64,000 nucleotides of DNA from Methylobacterium sp. E-045 (lineage in GTDB: Bacteria; Pseudomonadota; Alphaproteobacteria; Rhizobiales; Beijerinckiaceae), in contig NZ_JAKSYE010000087.1 of NCBI RefSeq assembly GCF_022829685.1, forward strand, positions 1-64,000. The letters run 5' to 3'. Position 1 is the stretch's first letter; the number at the start of each line of letters is the position of its first letter. The translations under genes were made by a program, and so were the position numbers. The notes beneath the pieces are model-generated. The model saw only the letters and a program-made list of their open reading frames with translations, was not told the origin of the DNA and did no database searches. Below, one piece after another: positions 1 to 7,536 of this stretch.

Positions 1-2
1 CG

Positions 3-465
3 GGCCGCCTCGCGACGAGAGTTGCCGTCGATGAAAACGAACTGCCGAACGGCCGCGTAGACTTCCACGGCAAACATCCTGGGCCCCTCCCGAAAGAGAA
101 GCCTCTCAAACTGGCCGACTTTTACGCCGCCCGCATCAGCACGCCGCCGACACTCCAGTGGATGGTTTTGTCACCGCCCTACACAAATTTAAAAGAGATG
201 AAGCAATTGCAAGGCGATGTTTCAGCGTTAAAAATTGCTCCCAGCGTGCGTGTGACAAATCCACAACCTAAGCGCAGACGTCGACGGGCTGCCGCTATCC
301 CGCCCAGATGAAAACATCAACGGCGATACTGATGTTGGTTATGGAAGATATTTTCCGCCGCGTGTTATCTCTAAAGGCGAGTGCTCGGTGAAATCAGTCG
401 AAGAAGTGTCTTTTATTGGCTGGCCTATTGAGCGCGTTCCCCTTGAGCCTTCGCCTGCTTTATAG
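3..465 (+). pseudogene. Unrecognised gene remnant in two reading frames, cut by the window edge
   Basis: A reading frame is open from base 3 to a TGA at 309-311 (about 102 codons, ending in a run of arginines and alanines). A second frame shifted relative to it is open from about 262 to a TAG at 463-465 and reads like protein (segments such as ADVDGLPLSRPDENINGDTD and VSFIGWPIERVPLEPS). Neither part has a start codon in the window. The overlap around 260-310 would fit one gene broken by a frameshift, but two unrelated scraps are equally possible. The second half is clearly AT-richer than the rest of the window, fitting an accessory island. I do not recognise a family. Confidence 0.3.
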
Positions 466-472
466 ATATTTT

Positions 473-529
473 GACATCCTCCCCGCCCTGATGGACGGGG
501 ATTCCTACTCCCTCAGGGGTGGGAGGATG
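473..529 (-). mobile_element. Orphan IS200/IS605-family right-end hairpin (TnpB/omega-RNA type terminus)
   Basis: Read on the minus strand, this stretch contains the motif characteristic of IS200/IS605 right ends: a GGGGA-containing hairpin (stem at 481-488 with 493-500, one mismatch) followed by GAGGATGTCAA. An outer inverted repeat also encloses it: CATCCTCCC at 475-483 and GGGAGGATG at 521-529. In this family the right end is also the 3' end of the TnpB guide RNA. No tnpA or tnpB lies on the expected side (above 530), where the island operon ends at 546, so it is a solo relic. It could now act as a transcript-end hairpin for that operon; this is inference. Confidence 0.6.
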
Positions 530-545
530 CCAACTGCGTGATCGC

Positions 546-1295
546 CTAGCGAGCGTCGGGATCTGTTCGGAAGGGTAGGAAGAGGTGGAGAACAGTGACA
601 TCTTGCATTTTGTGGCGAGACGAGACCGACATTCGCACTGTCCGCCCGCCTACACGAACATCAGCAAATGAACGAACTTGAGTATATGCCGCAGTATTCG
701 CTTCGATTTCGCCTATCCATCGCATGTCATCGCGAAGTGAGTAGCCAACCATCATGCCCACAGGCTGATCTGTGTAAGGATCGCGATCTGAAAACCTGAG
801 AAGGCCCTTGCCTCCACAATAATGTTTCACATCCCTAGCTTCAAATAAGACTTTTGCTTCTATCCGAAGATCTAAAAATGAACGACTCAGTGATCGGACT
901 TGGATGTCAGTCGTGAGTGCATGCGGACCTAGCTTGCGTTGCTGCTTACGCGGCCGCTGAGGAGGAAAGCAGATCTGATTACGGCGGAGATAGCTAGTTG
1001 CAGGTGCGTGCTCGCGTACATACTCAAGAGCACGTGACAACACATCGGTGATAGAGTCCTCCTCAGGAAGCTTTGATAAAATGTTAGCTACCGTCCGCGT
1101 ACGTCGACGCCAGTAGCTTGGTTGAGCCTCATGGTTATAGCCTAGACCCCGCGCTGTGAGTACCGCCATCGCTTGATCGATTGCACCGAGGGAGTTGTCA
1201 ACGAACTCCTCCCAGACCCGCGCTCGAAGGATCGCGCGAGTATCACCGCCGTCGGCGACAATCTCAGCTAGCGTCATTGGCAACACTGTATTCAA
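546..1295 (-). CDS. Putative PD-(D/E)XK-type nuclease partner of the adjacent DNA methylase
   Basis: A 249-residue soluble protein with no signal peptide or membrane segment. Residues 130-148 contain an acidic residue (Asp130, also Asp142) followed by Glu146-Ala-Lys148, which fits the D...ExK active site of the PD-(D/E)XK nuclease fold. It is followed by a Gly-rich stretch (GGKGLLRF, about 161-168) and a hydrophobic GMMVGYS motif (about 180-186) of the kind seen in small restriction-type nucleases. The start is TTG at 1295, whose codon overlaps the stop of the upstream methylase gene (TTGA), implying translational coupling. The inferred role is cleavage of unmodified DNA in a two-gene restriction-modification system. 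The fold assignment rests on motif reading only, so a non-nuclease partner remains possible. Confidence 0.55.
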   Translation of the reverse strand: MNTVLPMTLAEIVADGGDTRAILRARVWEEFVDNSLGAIDQAMAVLTARGLGYNHEAQPSYWRRRTRTVANILSKLPEEDSITDVLSRALEYVREHAPATSYLRRNQICFPPQRPRKQQRKLGPHALTTDIQVRSLSRSFLDLRIEAKVLFEARDVKHYCGGKGLLRFSDRDPYTDQPVGMMVGYSLRDDMRWIGEIEANTAAYTQVRSFADVRVGGRTVRMSVSSRHKMQDVTVLHLFLPFRTDPDAR

Positions 1296-4200
1296 ACCGT
1301 CATAATCCTTTCCGCCACGGAAAGTGCGTCGGCATAAGCACGTTCAACTGTGAACGCGGAACGCATATCCGGTTTGATGACGTCCACGACGAGTGTGTGG
1401 TCGACCGTTGTAACGTAGATGCCTGCCTCAGGTGAGAGGTCGCGCCCGATATGGGGAGGAACACCATCGGATGGCATCTGTCCGTCTAGGCTAATCATGA
1501 TCCGTATAGTACGCTGCCTCCCGGCATCTTCATTGATCGATATTACATCGACTAATGAACCGGAAAGAAGATCTGCAACGTGCTTTTCGAGGATCTTTAC
1601 ATAATCGGCTTTCACGCTTTTTTGAGGCCGGTCATAGGCTATCGACGGGCGGCGCCCATCTTGGTAGGCCTCCCGGAGATCATGATGTTCGGCAACGGCA
1701 AGTTCGAAAAGATCATCATCGAGCGCGAACGCTTTCCGGCAGAAGTGCGTGAACGCGGGATTTGTCATGCTTGATGGCCCTGCGGCAACCAAGTCTTCAA
1801 CCCACAGAAATGGGAAAGGTAAAGCGTTTAAGTCTGGCGTCTCCATGCGCCGTTGATCGAACACCCAAAGTCGCCCGAACAGAGCGAGCAGATATCGCGC
1901 TACATCTGTCTTCAAATAAGCGGCAATTTCTTTTAGTACCGGCAAGCGAAGGTCAAAATTTACAATTTCATTCTCAAAATGAATGCTTTGTATTGATGAC
2001 GAGAATGCCACTGACTGATCAACTATAAATAAATCAGATTGGTTGCGGGTCATTAAAATCATCGGTCCGCGAAATAGTTTACGAAACCGCTCGTTCAGTC
2101 CAGCTAGAACATCATGTGGCAATTCGTAATTTTTCTCGACTCCCTCGATCAACCCAAGGCGATGGCGGAAATCATTAGAGTTCGCATTAAGGACAAGGTC
2201 GGCAGAAATCTGTGCTCGCTCAGCGGTGTCTCCAACCAGTATTTTCATCCCATTGCGCTCTAGGAACCCCCCAAGAGTGAGCATTGGTTTTATCTTAAGC
2301 GAATTCACAGTGATGGGTCCGTCGGCGAGCGAGGTCTCGGCAAGCAGGTCTTTACTATCGTGTTTAGTATTCGACTTAGGAGTCTTGATATTTTGCGACG
2401 CTGGCCGTCGCTCAAGCATAGCCGCAATCATGCGATCCAGGGGTTGTAACATAAGATCTCGGAACCACTTATGCTCACGGGCAAGGAGGTCGCTTTGTAC
2501 GAAGTGCTCGACCTGCCCCCTATCGACTACGATTGCCCATGGCGTGCCATCCTTCCCGACGGGTTGGCTCGTCGGCTTGGGAGAGTAGCGCCAAGGTCGG
2601 TTAAGAGGTGATGCCGAAGCAGAGGAAGCAAAGATTACGGTTGCTGCTGCACGTGCATTCGTAAAAAGATGCTCGCGGAAGTGAGCAAGGTTAGTAATGC
2701 CGTTGAGAGTCATGCGCGATGCCAGCGCGTAAGGAAACCATTTCGCTAGCGGAGCAATGAATGATTTAGTAGGCATCACGAAAGCGATTTGACCGTTGGG
2801 TCGACAGATATCACGTACCGCGCGCCAAAAGAATGCCTCTGCCATCGGCCCATCTTTGCCCATGAGAGCAACTTCGTCGCCACAGCTTAGTGCACGTAGT
2901 CGGGTGCGGTAGGCAATTGCGGTTGTATTGTCTTTATCGATTTTCGTCCAGGGAGGATTTCCAAGCACGTGCGTGGCAGTGCCTCGCATTGCCTTTGGGA
3001 GCGTACAGAAGGTATCGCCTGTGACGAGACGCTCTCTAAGATCGGGGAAGAGTCGTGCGCCGGACATAGCTTCGGGAACCGAGGCGAGGGTCATACCCGG
3101 CAAGTAGTCGAGCATAGTCAGATAAAGACTGAACCGGGCGACGTTGACGGCCTGCGGCTTAATTTCGATTCCCATAACTGTCGTCTCGAGGATTTCTCGC
3201 AGGCGAAGCGGTCCAAGCTCCCCACCTTTACGTCGCTCTCGCTCAACGATCCTACGAAAGGCGCCCACTAGGAACGCACCTGATCCGCAGGCTGGATCGA
3301 CTATCCGGGATTCCGGCGTGAGGGGTTCAATTGAGTCAACTTCATCAAGAATGTAATCAACCAAGAACGGAGGCGTATAGTATGCGCCCTGCTTCGCCTT
3401 TCCGCCATCTACCTCGAGCTCAAAAAAGCATTCGTAGATTGCAGATACGGTTTCGGTACGGATCGATGCATAATTGATGTCGAGGAAGCCATACTGCTGC
3501 TCGCCGTCATCAATTGTGTCAACACGCAGAGCCCTACGGATCAGATGTAGGGATTCAGTATCAAGCAACTTTCGCTGGCCGATCGAAATAGGAAATATTG
3601 ATCCATTGAGAATGGCGTCGATTCTGTCGAACAAGAACCAAATTTCTGCCAACGGCCATTTCGTCGGCCGCGCTTCTCCATCGCCCCACCCCTCCCGCAA
3701 CTGGATATTAGGGCACGCAGGCCGCCCATTCGCATACTTCAGTCTATCAATCCATTCTTGATTGAGAAGCCCCCTATCAACCAGCATGTAAAGGTACAGA
3801 AATCGGCCGATTGCACTATTGATTGTATCCGCCCGATCAATAAGCTTAAGGTCCTTTGATCGTATATCCTTACTTAATTCCTCGATCGATTTGCTGATAC
3901 GTTCGTCAACTCGAGAAGCAACACTGAACGCTTGCCATGATGCTGCACTTCGGACATTGATAGAGGTGAGTGAGACAAGTGCTTCCGGCAGCCGATCGCT
4001 CTCAATCTCGCCCCATGATATGTCCGGCCCGATGGCGCGAGGATTAAATCCGCTGCGCACTTGCACGAAGTCCGGCGCAGCAATCAGTACGATTGGCGTT
4101 ACCGATTGCGACCAGATCGCGCGATGCCGAGCATCGGCCTCGCTCCGGTCCCTGACACTTACTAGATAGACGACTGGCACACTGCGCGCGTGACCTGAGG

Positions 4201-4474
4201 CAAGTGATGAGCGGGGGCAAAGAACGCCAATCACGCCCATCGTGGCGAACGCAGACTCGATCGCGTGTGAAACTTGACTCAGCGCCAGCCCGCCTGCGTT
4301 GCGCACGAAATCTTCGTCTTCGGCATAGCCGAGACGATCCAGCAGCACGGCAATCTGGTCACGGTACTTTTTAGAAGCCAAAAGGCTCATCGTGGATGCG
4401 CCTTTCCGCATGTGCCCTAAATGATAGCTATAAGGAAAGCGGATTCGAGTAGCAAGATCGTCTTTGAATTTCAT
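1292..4474 (-). CDS. Eco57I/type IIG-like N6-adenine DNA methyltransferase (restriction-modification)
   Basis: A 1060-residue protein with the ordered hallmarks of large gamma-class N6-adenine methylases: GAYYTP (about 363-368), SAM-binding motif I DPACGSGAFL (393-402) and catalytic motif IV GNPPW (505-509). Roughly 340 residues precede the methylase core and about 450 follow it, enough for target recognition. No clear nuclease motif was seen in the N-terminal part, so cleavage may come from the coupled 249-residue protein. The start is uncertain: an internal ATG at 4390 (residue 29) has a better ribosome-binding site (GGAAAGG about 10 bases upstream) than the ATG at 4474. The gene is AT-richer than the window average and lies in an island bounded by insertion sequence remains, indicating horizontal acquisition. 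The expected role is host DNA methylation as part of phage or plasmid defence. Confidence 0.85.
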   Translation of the reverse strand: MKFKDDLATRIRFPYSYHLGHMRKGASTMSLLASKKYRDQIAVLLDRLGYAEDEDFVRNAGGLALSQVSHAIESAFATMGVIGVLCPRSSLASGHARSVPVVYLVSVRDRSEADARHRAIWSQSVTPIVLIAAPDFVQVRSGFNPRAIGPDISWGEIESDRLPEALVSLTSINVRSAASWQAFSVASRVDERISKSIEELSKDIRSKDLKLIDRADTINSAIGRFLYLYMLVDRGLLNQEWIDRLKYANGRPACPNIQLREGWGDGEARPTKWPLAEIWFLFDRIDAILNGSIFPISIGQRKLLDTESLHLIRRALRVDTIDDGEQQYGFLDINYASIRTETVSAIYECFFELEVDGGKAKQGAYYTPPFLVDYILDEVDSIEPLTPESRIVDPACGSGAFLVGAFRRIVERERRKGGELGPLRLREILETTVMGIEIKPQAVNVARFSLYLTMLDYLPGMTLASVPEAMSGARLFPDLRERLVTGDTFCTLPKAMRGTATHVLGNPPWTKIDKDNTTAIAYRTRLRALSCGDEVALMGKDGPMAEAFFWRAVRDICRPNGQIAFVMPTKSFIAPLAKWFPYALASRMTLNGITNLAHFREHLFTNARAAATVIFASSASASPLNRPWRYSPKPTSQPVGKDGTPWAIVVDRGQVEHFVQSDLLAREHKWFRDLMLQPLDRMIAAMLERRPASQNIKTPKSNTKHDSKDLLAETSLADGPITVNSLKIKPMLTLGGFLERNGMKILVGDTAERAQISADLVLNANSNDFRHRLGLIEGVEKNYELPHDVLAGLNERFRKLFRGPMILMTRNQSDLFIVDQSVAFSSSIQSIHFENEIVNFDLRLPVLKEIAAYLKTDVARYLLALFGRLWVFDQRRMETPDLNALPFPFLWVEDLVAAGPSSMTNPAFTHFCRKAFALDDDLFELAVAEHHDLREAYQDGRRPSIAYDRPQKSVKADYVKILEKHVADLLSGSLVDVISINEDAGRQRTIRIMISLDGQMPSDGVPPHIGRDLSPEAGIYVTTVDHTLVVDVIKPDMRSAFTVERAYADALSVAERIMTV

Positions 4475-4779
4475 TGGGATAGCAACAATTCGCCTTCTAT
4501 TTCAGGGATATGGATTCCCCCCATTCAAGTGCGTAGTGAGCAAAGCAGAGCTGTGCGATTTTATGTCGACTCTGTCGATGCTAAGTTTGCGTCCGACTCA
4601 AATAATTTGGGCGGCCCGACGGGTATTTTAGACGAAGCCAAGCAAATGGCTGCTGCATTGCGACGGCCATGGGTAGCTCAAGGGCAGATCCGGGAAGGTG
4701 ACGGTGGCCTGCTCCCCGAGAAATGAATTTCCTGAGTTATAGTCTGGCGCCATGTGATGGATGTCATCATGGGCGGAGG

Positions 4780-5163
4780 ATGCACACGGCTAAAGAGATG
4801 GTCGCTAAGATTCGGCGGGTCGATGTCTTGATTTCAAAGGGTCGCAAGGGTGCTGAATTAATCCGGTCTATCGAGGTGACCGAAGTCACGTATTACCGCT
4901 GGCGCTCTGAGTACGGCGACCTGAAGGGTGGCCAAGTCAAGCGGCTGAAGTCTCTGGAGATCGAGAACCAGCGCCTCCGCCGGGCGATCTCCGATCTGAC
5001 CCTGGAGAAGCTGATCCTCAAGGAGGTGGCCTCGGGACCCGAAGGGCAGCGCCAGCAAAACTTCTTAGCCCGGCTCGCCGCCGGGCTTGTGTCGACTACG
5101 TCGTTGCCGAGCACGGCGTGTCCGAACGCTTCGCTTGTCGTATCCTGGGTCAGCATCGTTTGA
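4780..5163 (+). CDS. IS3-family transposase OrfA (helix-turn-helix subunit)
   Basis: The start at 4780 is chosen because GGGCGGAGG lies directly upstream. The first 80 or so residues are a standard IS3-group OrfA: an N-terminal helix-turn-helix (VTEVTYYRWRSEYGDLKGG) followed by a leucine-zipper-like helix (LKSLEIENQRLRRAISDLTL, then EKLILKEVA). This part binds the element ends and supports OrfA-OrfB fusion by -1 frameshifting. Past about residue 90 the frame runs on in a sequence that makes sense only in the OrfB frame, so the natural OrfA end or frameshift site is probably near 5040-5060 and the annotated tail to 5163 is likely not meaningful. Confidence 0.75.
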   Translation: MHTAKEMVAKIRRVDVLISKGRKGAELIRSIEVTEVTYYRWRSEYGDLKGGQVKRLKSLEIENQRLRRAISDLTLEKLILKEVASGPEGQRQQNFLARLAAGLVSTTSLPSTACPNASLVVSWVSIV

Positions 5164-5876
5164 CCCAGCGCAAATGCGCCGTCCTGGTCGAAGACGAGGC
5201 CGCTCTGACGGCCGCCATCGTCGCCGTGGCTCTGCAGTATGGGCGCTACGGCTACCGTCGGACCACGGCTTTGCTCCGGCGTGACGGCTGGACGGTGAAT
5301 ATGAAGCGGGTCGAACGGATCTGGCGACGAGAGGGGCTCAAGGTGCCGGCTCGCCAGCCGAAGCGGTCGCGCCTCTAGCTCAACGACGGCTCGTGCCTGC
5401 GTATGCGGCCGGAGCGTCCCGACCACGTCTGGTCCTACGACTTCGTCGAGCACCGCACGCACAACGGTCGCAAGTACCGGATGCTGAACGTCGTCGATGA
5501 GTTCACCCGCGAGTGCCTGGCTATCCGGATCGCTCGTAAGCTCAAGGCGCTGGACGTGATCGACGTGCTCTCGGACTTGTTCAGCCTGCGCGGTGTGCCC
5601 GGACATATCCGTTCGGACAACGGGCCGGAGTTCATCGCAAAAGCTGTCCGAGATTGGATCGCAGCGGTTGGCTCAACGACCGCCTACATTGAGCCGGGCA
5701 GTCCCTGGGAGAACGGGTATTGCGAGAGCTTCAACGCGAAGCTGCGGGATGAACTTCTCAACGGCGAGGTGTTCTAGGCACTGAAGGAAGCCAGCGTCGT
5801 GATCGAGCACTGGCGGAGGCACTACAACACCGTCCGACCGCACTCGTCGCTCGGCTACCAGCCGCCTGCGCCATAG
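5043..5876 (+). pseudogene. IS3-family transposase OrfB (DDE integrase), interrupted by amber codons
   Basis: From 5043 the -1 frame encodes a recognisable IS3 OrfB: an N-terminal HTH_21-like region (KLLSPARRRACVDYVV, then YGRYGYRRTTALLRR), then the rve integrase core with VWSYDFVEHRT (first Asp), RSDNGPEF (second Asp) and PGSPWENGYCESFNAKLRDE (catalytic Glu), ending WRRHYNTVRPHSSLGYQPP. In-frame TAG codons occur at 5376-5378, where relatives usually have a Trp, and at 5775-5777, where they usually have a Tyr. A third TAG at 5874-5876 is either the true end or a third lesion, since the frame stays open to 6009-6011. No frameshift is needed, so decay is recent and by point mutation. The full-length enzyme would not be made without amber readthrough. 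Confidence 0.8.
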
Positions 5877-6200
5877 GTCATTTTCTGGCCAACGGAACCG
5901 AGCGACTTGGTGCTGTACGCTCGCCCTGCCATCATCAAACGACCGCTGAGGGCACCAGCTTTGAACCTGGGCCACCAGATGGAATCAGGCCACTTGCCGA
6001 AGTCAGGCTGACGCGCCTGGTCCTTGCGGATGGAAGATGACTAGAGCCGTGCCCGGCAGATGCCGGCCTTCAGCCTCTAATAGCAGCACGTTGAAGCGCG
6101 CTACTCAGCAAACAAGTGTAGCCCGGAAGCAGTCCTACCAGCGAAATACGCCGCTTCGCGAAGGCTGCAATACAGCGATTATAATACCAACGGGCCAACT

Positions 6201-6401
6201 ATGGATCATACTGCGGTCATAAATCTCGTATTTGCGGGCTATTTCTCGTGCAAGCACAACAAGCGCCTCGCCACCTGTGCCGGCACCTTCGCCAATGCGA
6301 TGAACTTTCAGGGCTTTCCGCACATGCCCGGCAACGACTTCGTCATCCGCGGAGCCGCCGGCCCCGGCACCGCCCTCGACGGCGGCAGCCTGTTCCGTTG
6401 A
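6201..6401 (+). pseudogene. C-terminal stub of a DUF2163 (GTA gp13-like) tail protein
   Basis: From about 6240 the frame matches the conserved C-terminus of the DUF2163/phage BR0599 family found in gene transfer agents: a Cys, then RLATC, FANAMNFQGFPHMPGNDF and a short basic end. The full family protein is around 290 residues, so only about the last 50 remain. Sequence before roughly 6235 is AT-richer and unrelated, placing the island junction here. The stub is followed 20 bases later by the NlpC/P60 gene, the order expected for GTA gp13-gp14-gp15. The ATG at 6201 is simply the first in the frame and may be fortuitous. Function is presumably lost; the family forms part of the tail hub. Confidence 0.7.
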
Positions 6402-6420
6402 GCCGGCAAAGGAGACGATC

Positions 6421-6867
6421 ATGGCAAGCTCCGACCGGATCGTCGCCGAGGCACGGGGCTGGATCGGCACGCCCTATCGCCACCAGGCCTCCCTCAAGGG
6501 CGTCGGCTGCGATTGCCTCGGCCTGGTGCGGGGCGTCTGGCGCGGGCTCCTCGGTCCGGAGCCCGAGACCGCGCCGCCCTATTCGGCGTCCTGGGCGGAA
6601 TCCGCCGCCGGCGGCACCGACCCGATGGCGGAGGCGGCCCGGCGCCACCTCGTTGCGATGCCCTGCCCCGACGCCGGATACGAGCCGGCGGCGGGCGACA
6701 TCCTGCTCTTCGCCTTCCGCTCGCATCTGCCGGCCAAGCACTGCGCCCTCGCCAGCGGAGCCGGGACGATGATCCACGCCCATGACGGCGCGGCAGTGAC
6801 GGAGGTCGCCCTCACACGATGGTGGCGCCGGCACCTGGCGCATGTGTTCCGGTTTCCGGATGCCTGA
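6421..6867 (+). CDS. NlpC/P60 family peptidase of a GTA-like tail (gp14-like)
   Basis: A 148-residue cell-wall peptidase homologue. The catalytic Cys lies in GVGCDCLGLVRG, with the expected later histidine in SHLPAKHCAL and an active-site-supporting region AGTMIHAHDG. In Rhodobacter-type gene transfer agents this protein sits at the tail tip and opens peptidoglycan during DNA delivery. It has the usual length for the family, starts at ATG 6421 after a GGAGACG ribosome-binding site, and follows the DUF2163 stub. The next cluster gene, the large tail protein, is displaced about 1.5 kb downstream by leftward toxin-antitoxin genes and repeats, which probably interrupts co-transcription. Confidence 0.85.
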   Translation: MASSDRIVAEARGWIGTPYRHQASLKGVGCDCLGLVRGVWRGLLGPEPETAPPYSASWAESAAGGTDPMAEAARRHLVAMPCPDAGYEPAAGDILLFAFRSHLPAKHCALASGAGTMIHAHDGAAVTEVALTRWWRRHLAHVFRFPDA

Positions 6868-6970
6868 GATTGGGAATGCGGCGGTGTGAACCTGCTTTGA
6901 CCGAGATGTACGCTTCCCCCCCCCCCCCGCGAGCCTACGATATTCGCACATCTCGCGGAATGCGCGGGTC

Positions 6971-7062
6971 CCCTCTCCTGGAAGGAGAGGGACAGGGTGA
7001 GGTGTGTGACCTTTCCGGATGTGGACCACACCTCACCCCAGCCCTCTCCTTTCAGGAGAGGG
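6971..7062. repeat. Compound intergenic palindrome (REP-like)
   Basis: Two hairpins with the same 9-bp stem (CCCTCTCCT / AGGAGAGGG at 6971-6979 with 6983-6991, and 7042-7050 with 7054-7062) are linked by a further inverted pair, CAGGGTGAGGTGTG (6993-7006) and CACACCTCACCCCAG (7027-7041). The arrangement is that of a dispersed REP/BIME-like intergenic repeat. It could attenuate transcription leaving the peptidase gene. Confidence 0.7.
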
Positions 7063-7173
7063 AGACGGTCGCGCCTCATGTTCGATGCCTTTCGGCTAGA
7101 TAAAAATAGCCGTCGAGGAGATGTGTGAATCCTGTAGCCCCGCGAGCGGGGCGAGGGGATGCGCACCGACCGG

Positions 7174-7230
7174 CGGGTGTGGGCCGATGGATGGCAGCGA
7201 GATCGACCTCACCACCCTGAACCACCGCCT
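7174..7230 (+). repeat. Short duplicated fragment of the large tail-protein gene
   Basis: These 57 bases align with 8843-8895 inside the tail gene, including an identical stretch GAGATCGACCTCACCACCCT plus two more bases, and flanking CGGGT-TGGGCCGATGG and ACCGCCT. One short indel and a few substitutions separate the copies. In the tail gene the segment encodes RVWADGREIDLTTL. The copy is non-coding and marks an old partial duplication or failed recombination within the cluster. Confidence 0.75.
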
Positions 7231-7251
7231 CCCGGGCGCGTGTGTCCCGCT

Positions 7252-7536
7252 TCAGGCGTGCGGCAGGACGGTGAGTTTCACGCCGAGCCCGTCCATGACC
7301 TTGCGGACGGTCTCGTAGCGGAGCTTCGAGCCCGGGGAGAGCGCCTTGTAGAGACTTTCCCGGCCAAGCCCGGAATCCTTGGCGATCTGCGTCATGCCCC
7401 GCGCCTTGGCCACATCGCCGAGCGCCGCGAGAAACACTTGGGGATCCGGATCTTCGAGGGCGGCTGCGAGATACTCGGCGATGGCTTCGTCAGTGCCGAG
7501 ATACTCCGAAGCATCGAAGGGCGTGAACTCTGTCAT
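7252..7536 (-). CDS. HI1420-family addiction-module antidote protein (Xre-type antitoxin)
   Basis: A 94-residue protein: an N-terminal segment (FDASEYLGTDEAIAEYLAAA) followed by a helix-turn-helix (MTQIAKDSGLGRESLYKALS, about 48-67) and a short C-terminus. This is the architecture of HI1420/HigA-like antidotes, which bind the cognate RelE/HigB-like toxin and repress their own promoter. The partner toxin gene would normally lie immediately upstream, but only a 20-codon reading frame (7533-7595) overlaps the start by ATGA. It therefore appears to be an orphan or remnant module. It is transcribed against the tail cluster. Confidence 0.75.
   Translation of the reverse strand: MTEFTPFDASEYLGTDEAIAEYLAAALEDPDPQVFLAALGDVAKARGMTQIAKDSGLGRESLYKALSPGSKLRYETVRKVMDGLGVKLTVLPHA

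Larger units (their letters stand above)
4699..6005 (+). mobile_element. IS3-family insertion sequence, degenerate
   Basis: The element contains an orfA/orfB pair in the -1 frame relation typical of IS3-family transposases. A short imperfect inverted repeat is visible at the ends: GTGGCCTG at 4704-4711 and its complement CAGGCCAC at 5986-5993, each with TGAC a few bases further out. The exact termini are estimated and I found no convincing target duplication. orfB carries amber stop codons, so the copy is probably dead. It sits between the restriction-modification operon and the truncated tail gene, at the edge of the island. Confidence 0.75.
6868..7251. other. Intergenic stretch with poly-C tract, palindromes and a tail-gene fragment
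   Basis: No convincing gene. It holds a 13-base C homopolymer (6916-6928), a compound palindrome (6971-7062), a GC-rich element related to one at 7653-7690, and a short duplicate of the large tail gene (7174-7230). It separates two genes that are adjacent in typical GTA clusters. Confidence 0.7.

Noticed and set aside
6243..7166. Several overlapping frames on both strands around the peptidase gene
   Set aside because: They include the palindromic repeats and poly-C tract and have no motifs; only the NlpC/P60 frame is supported.
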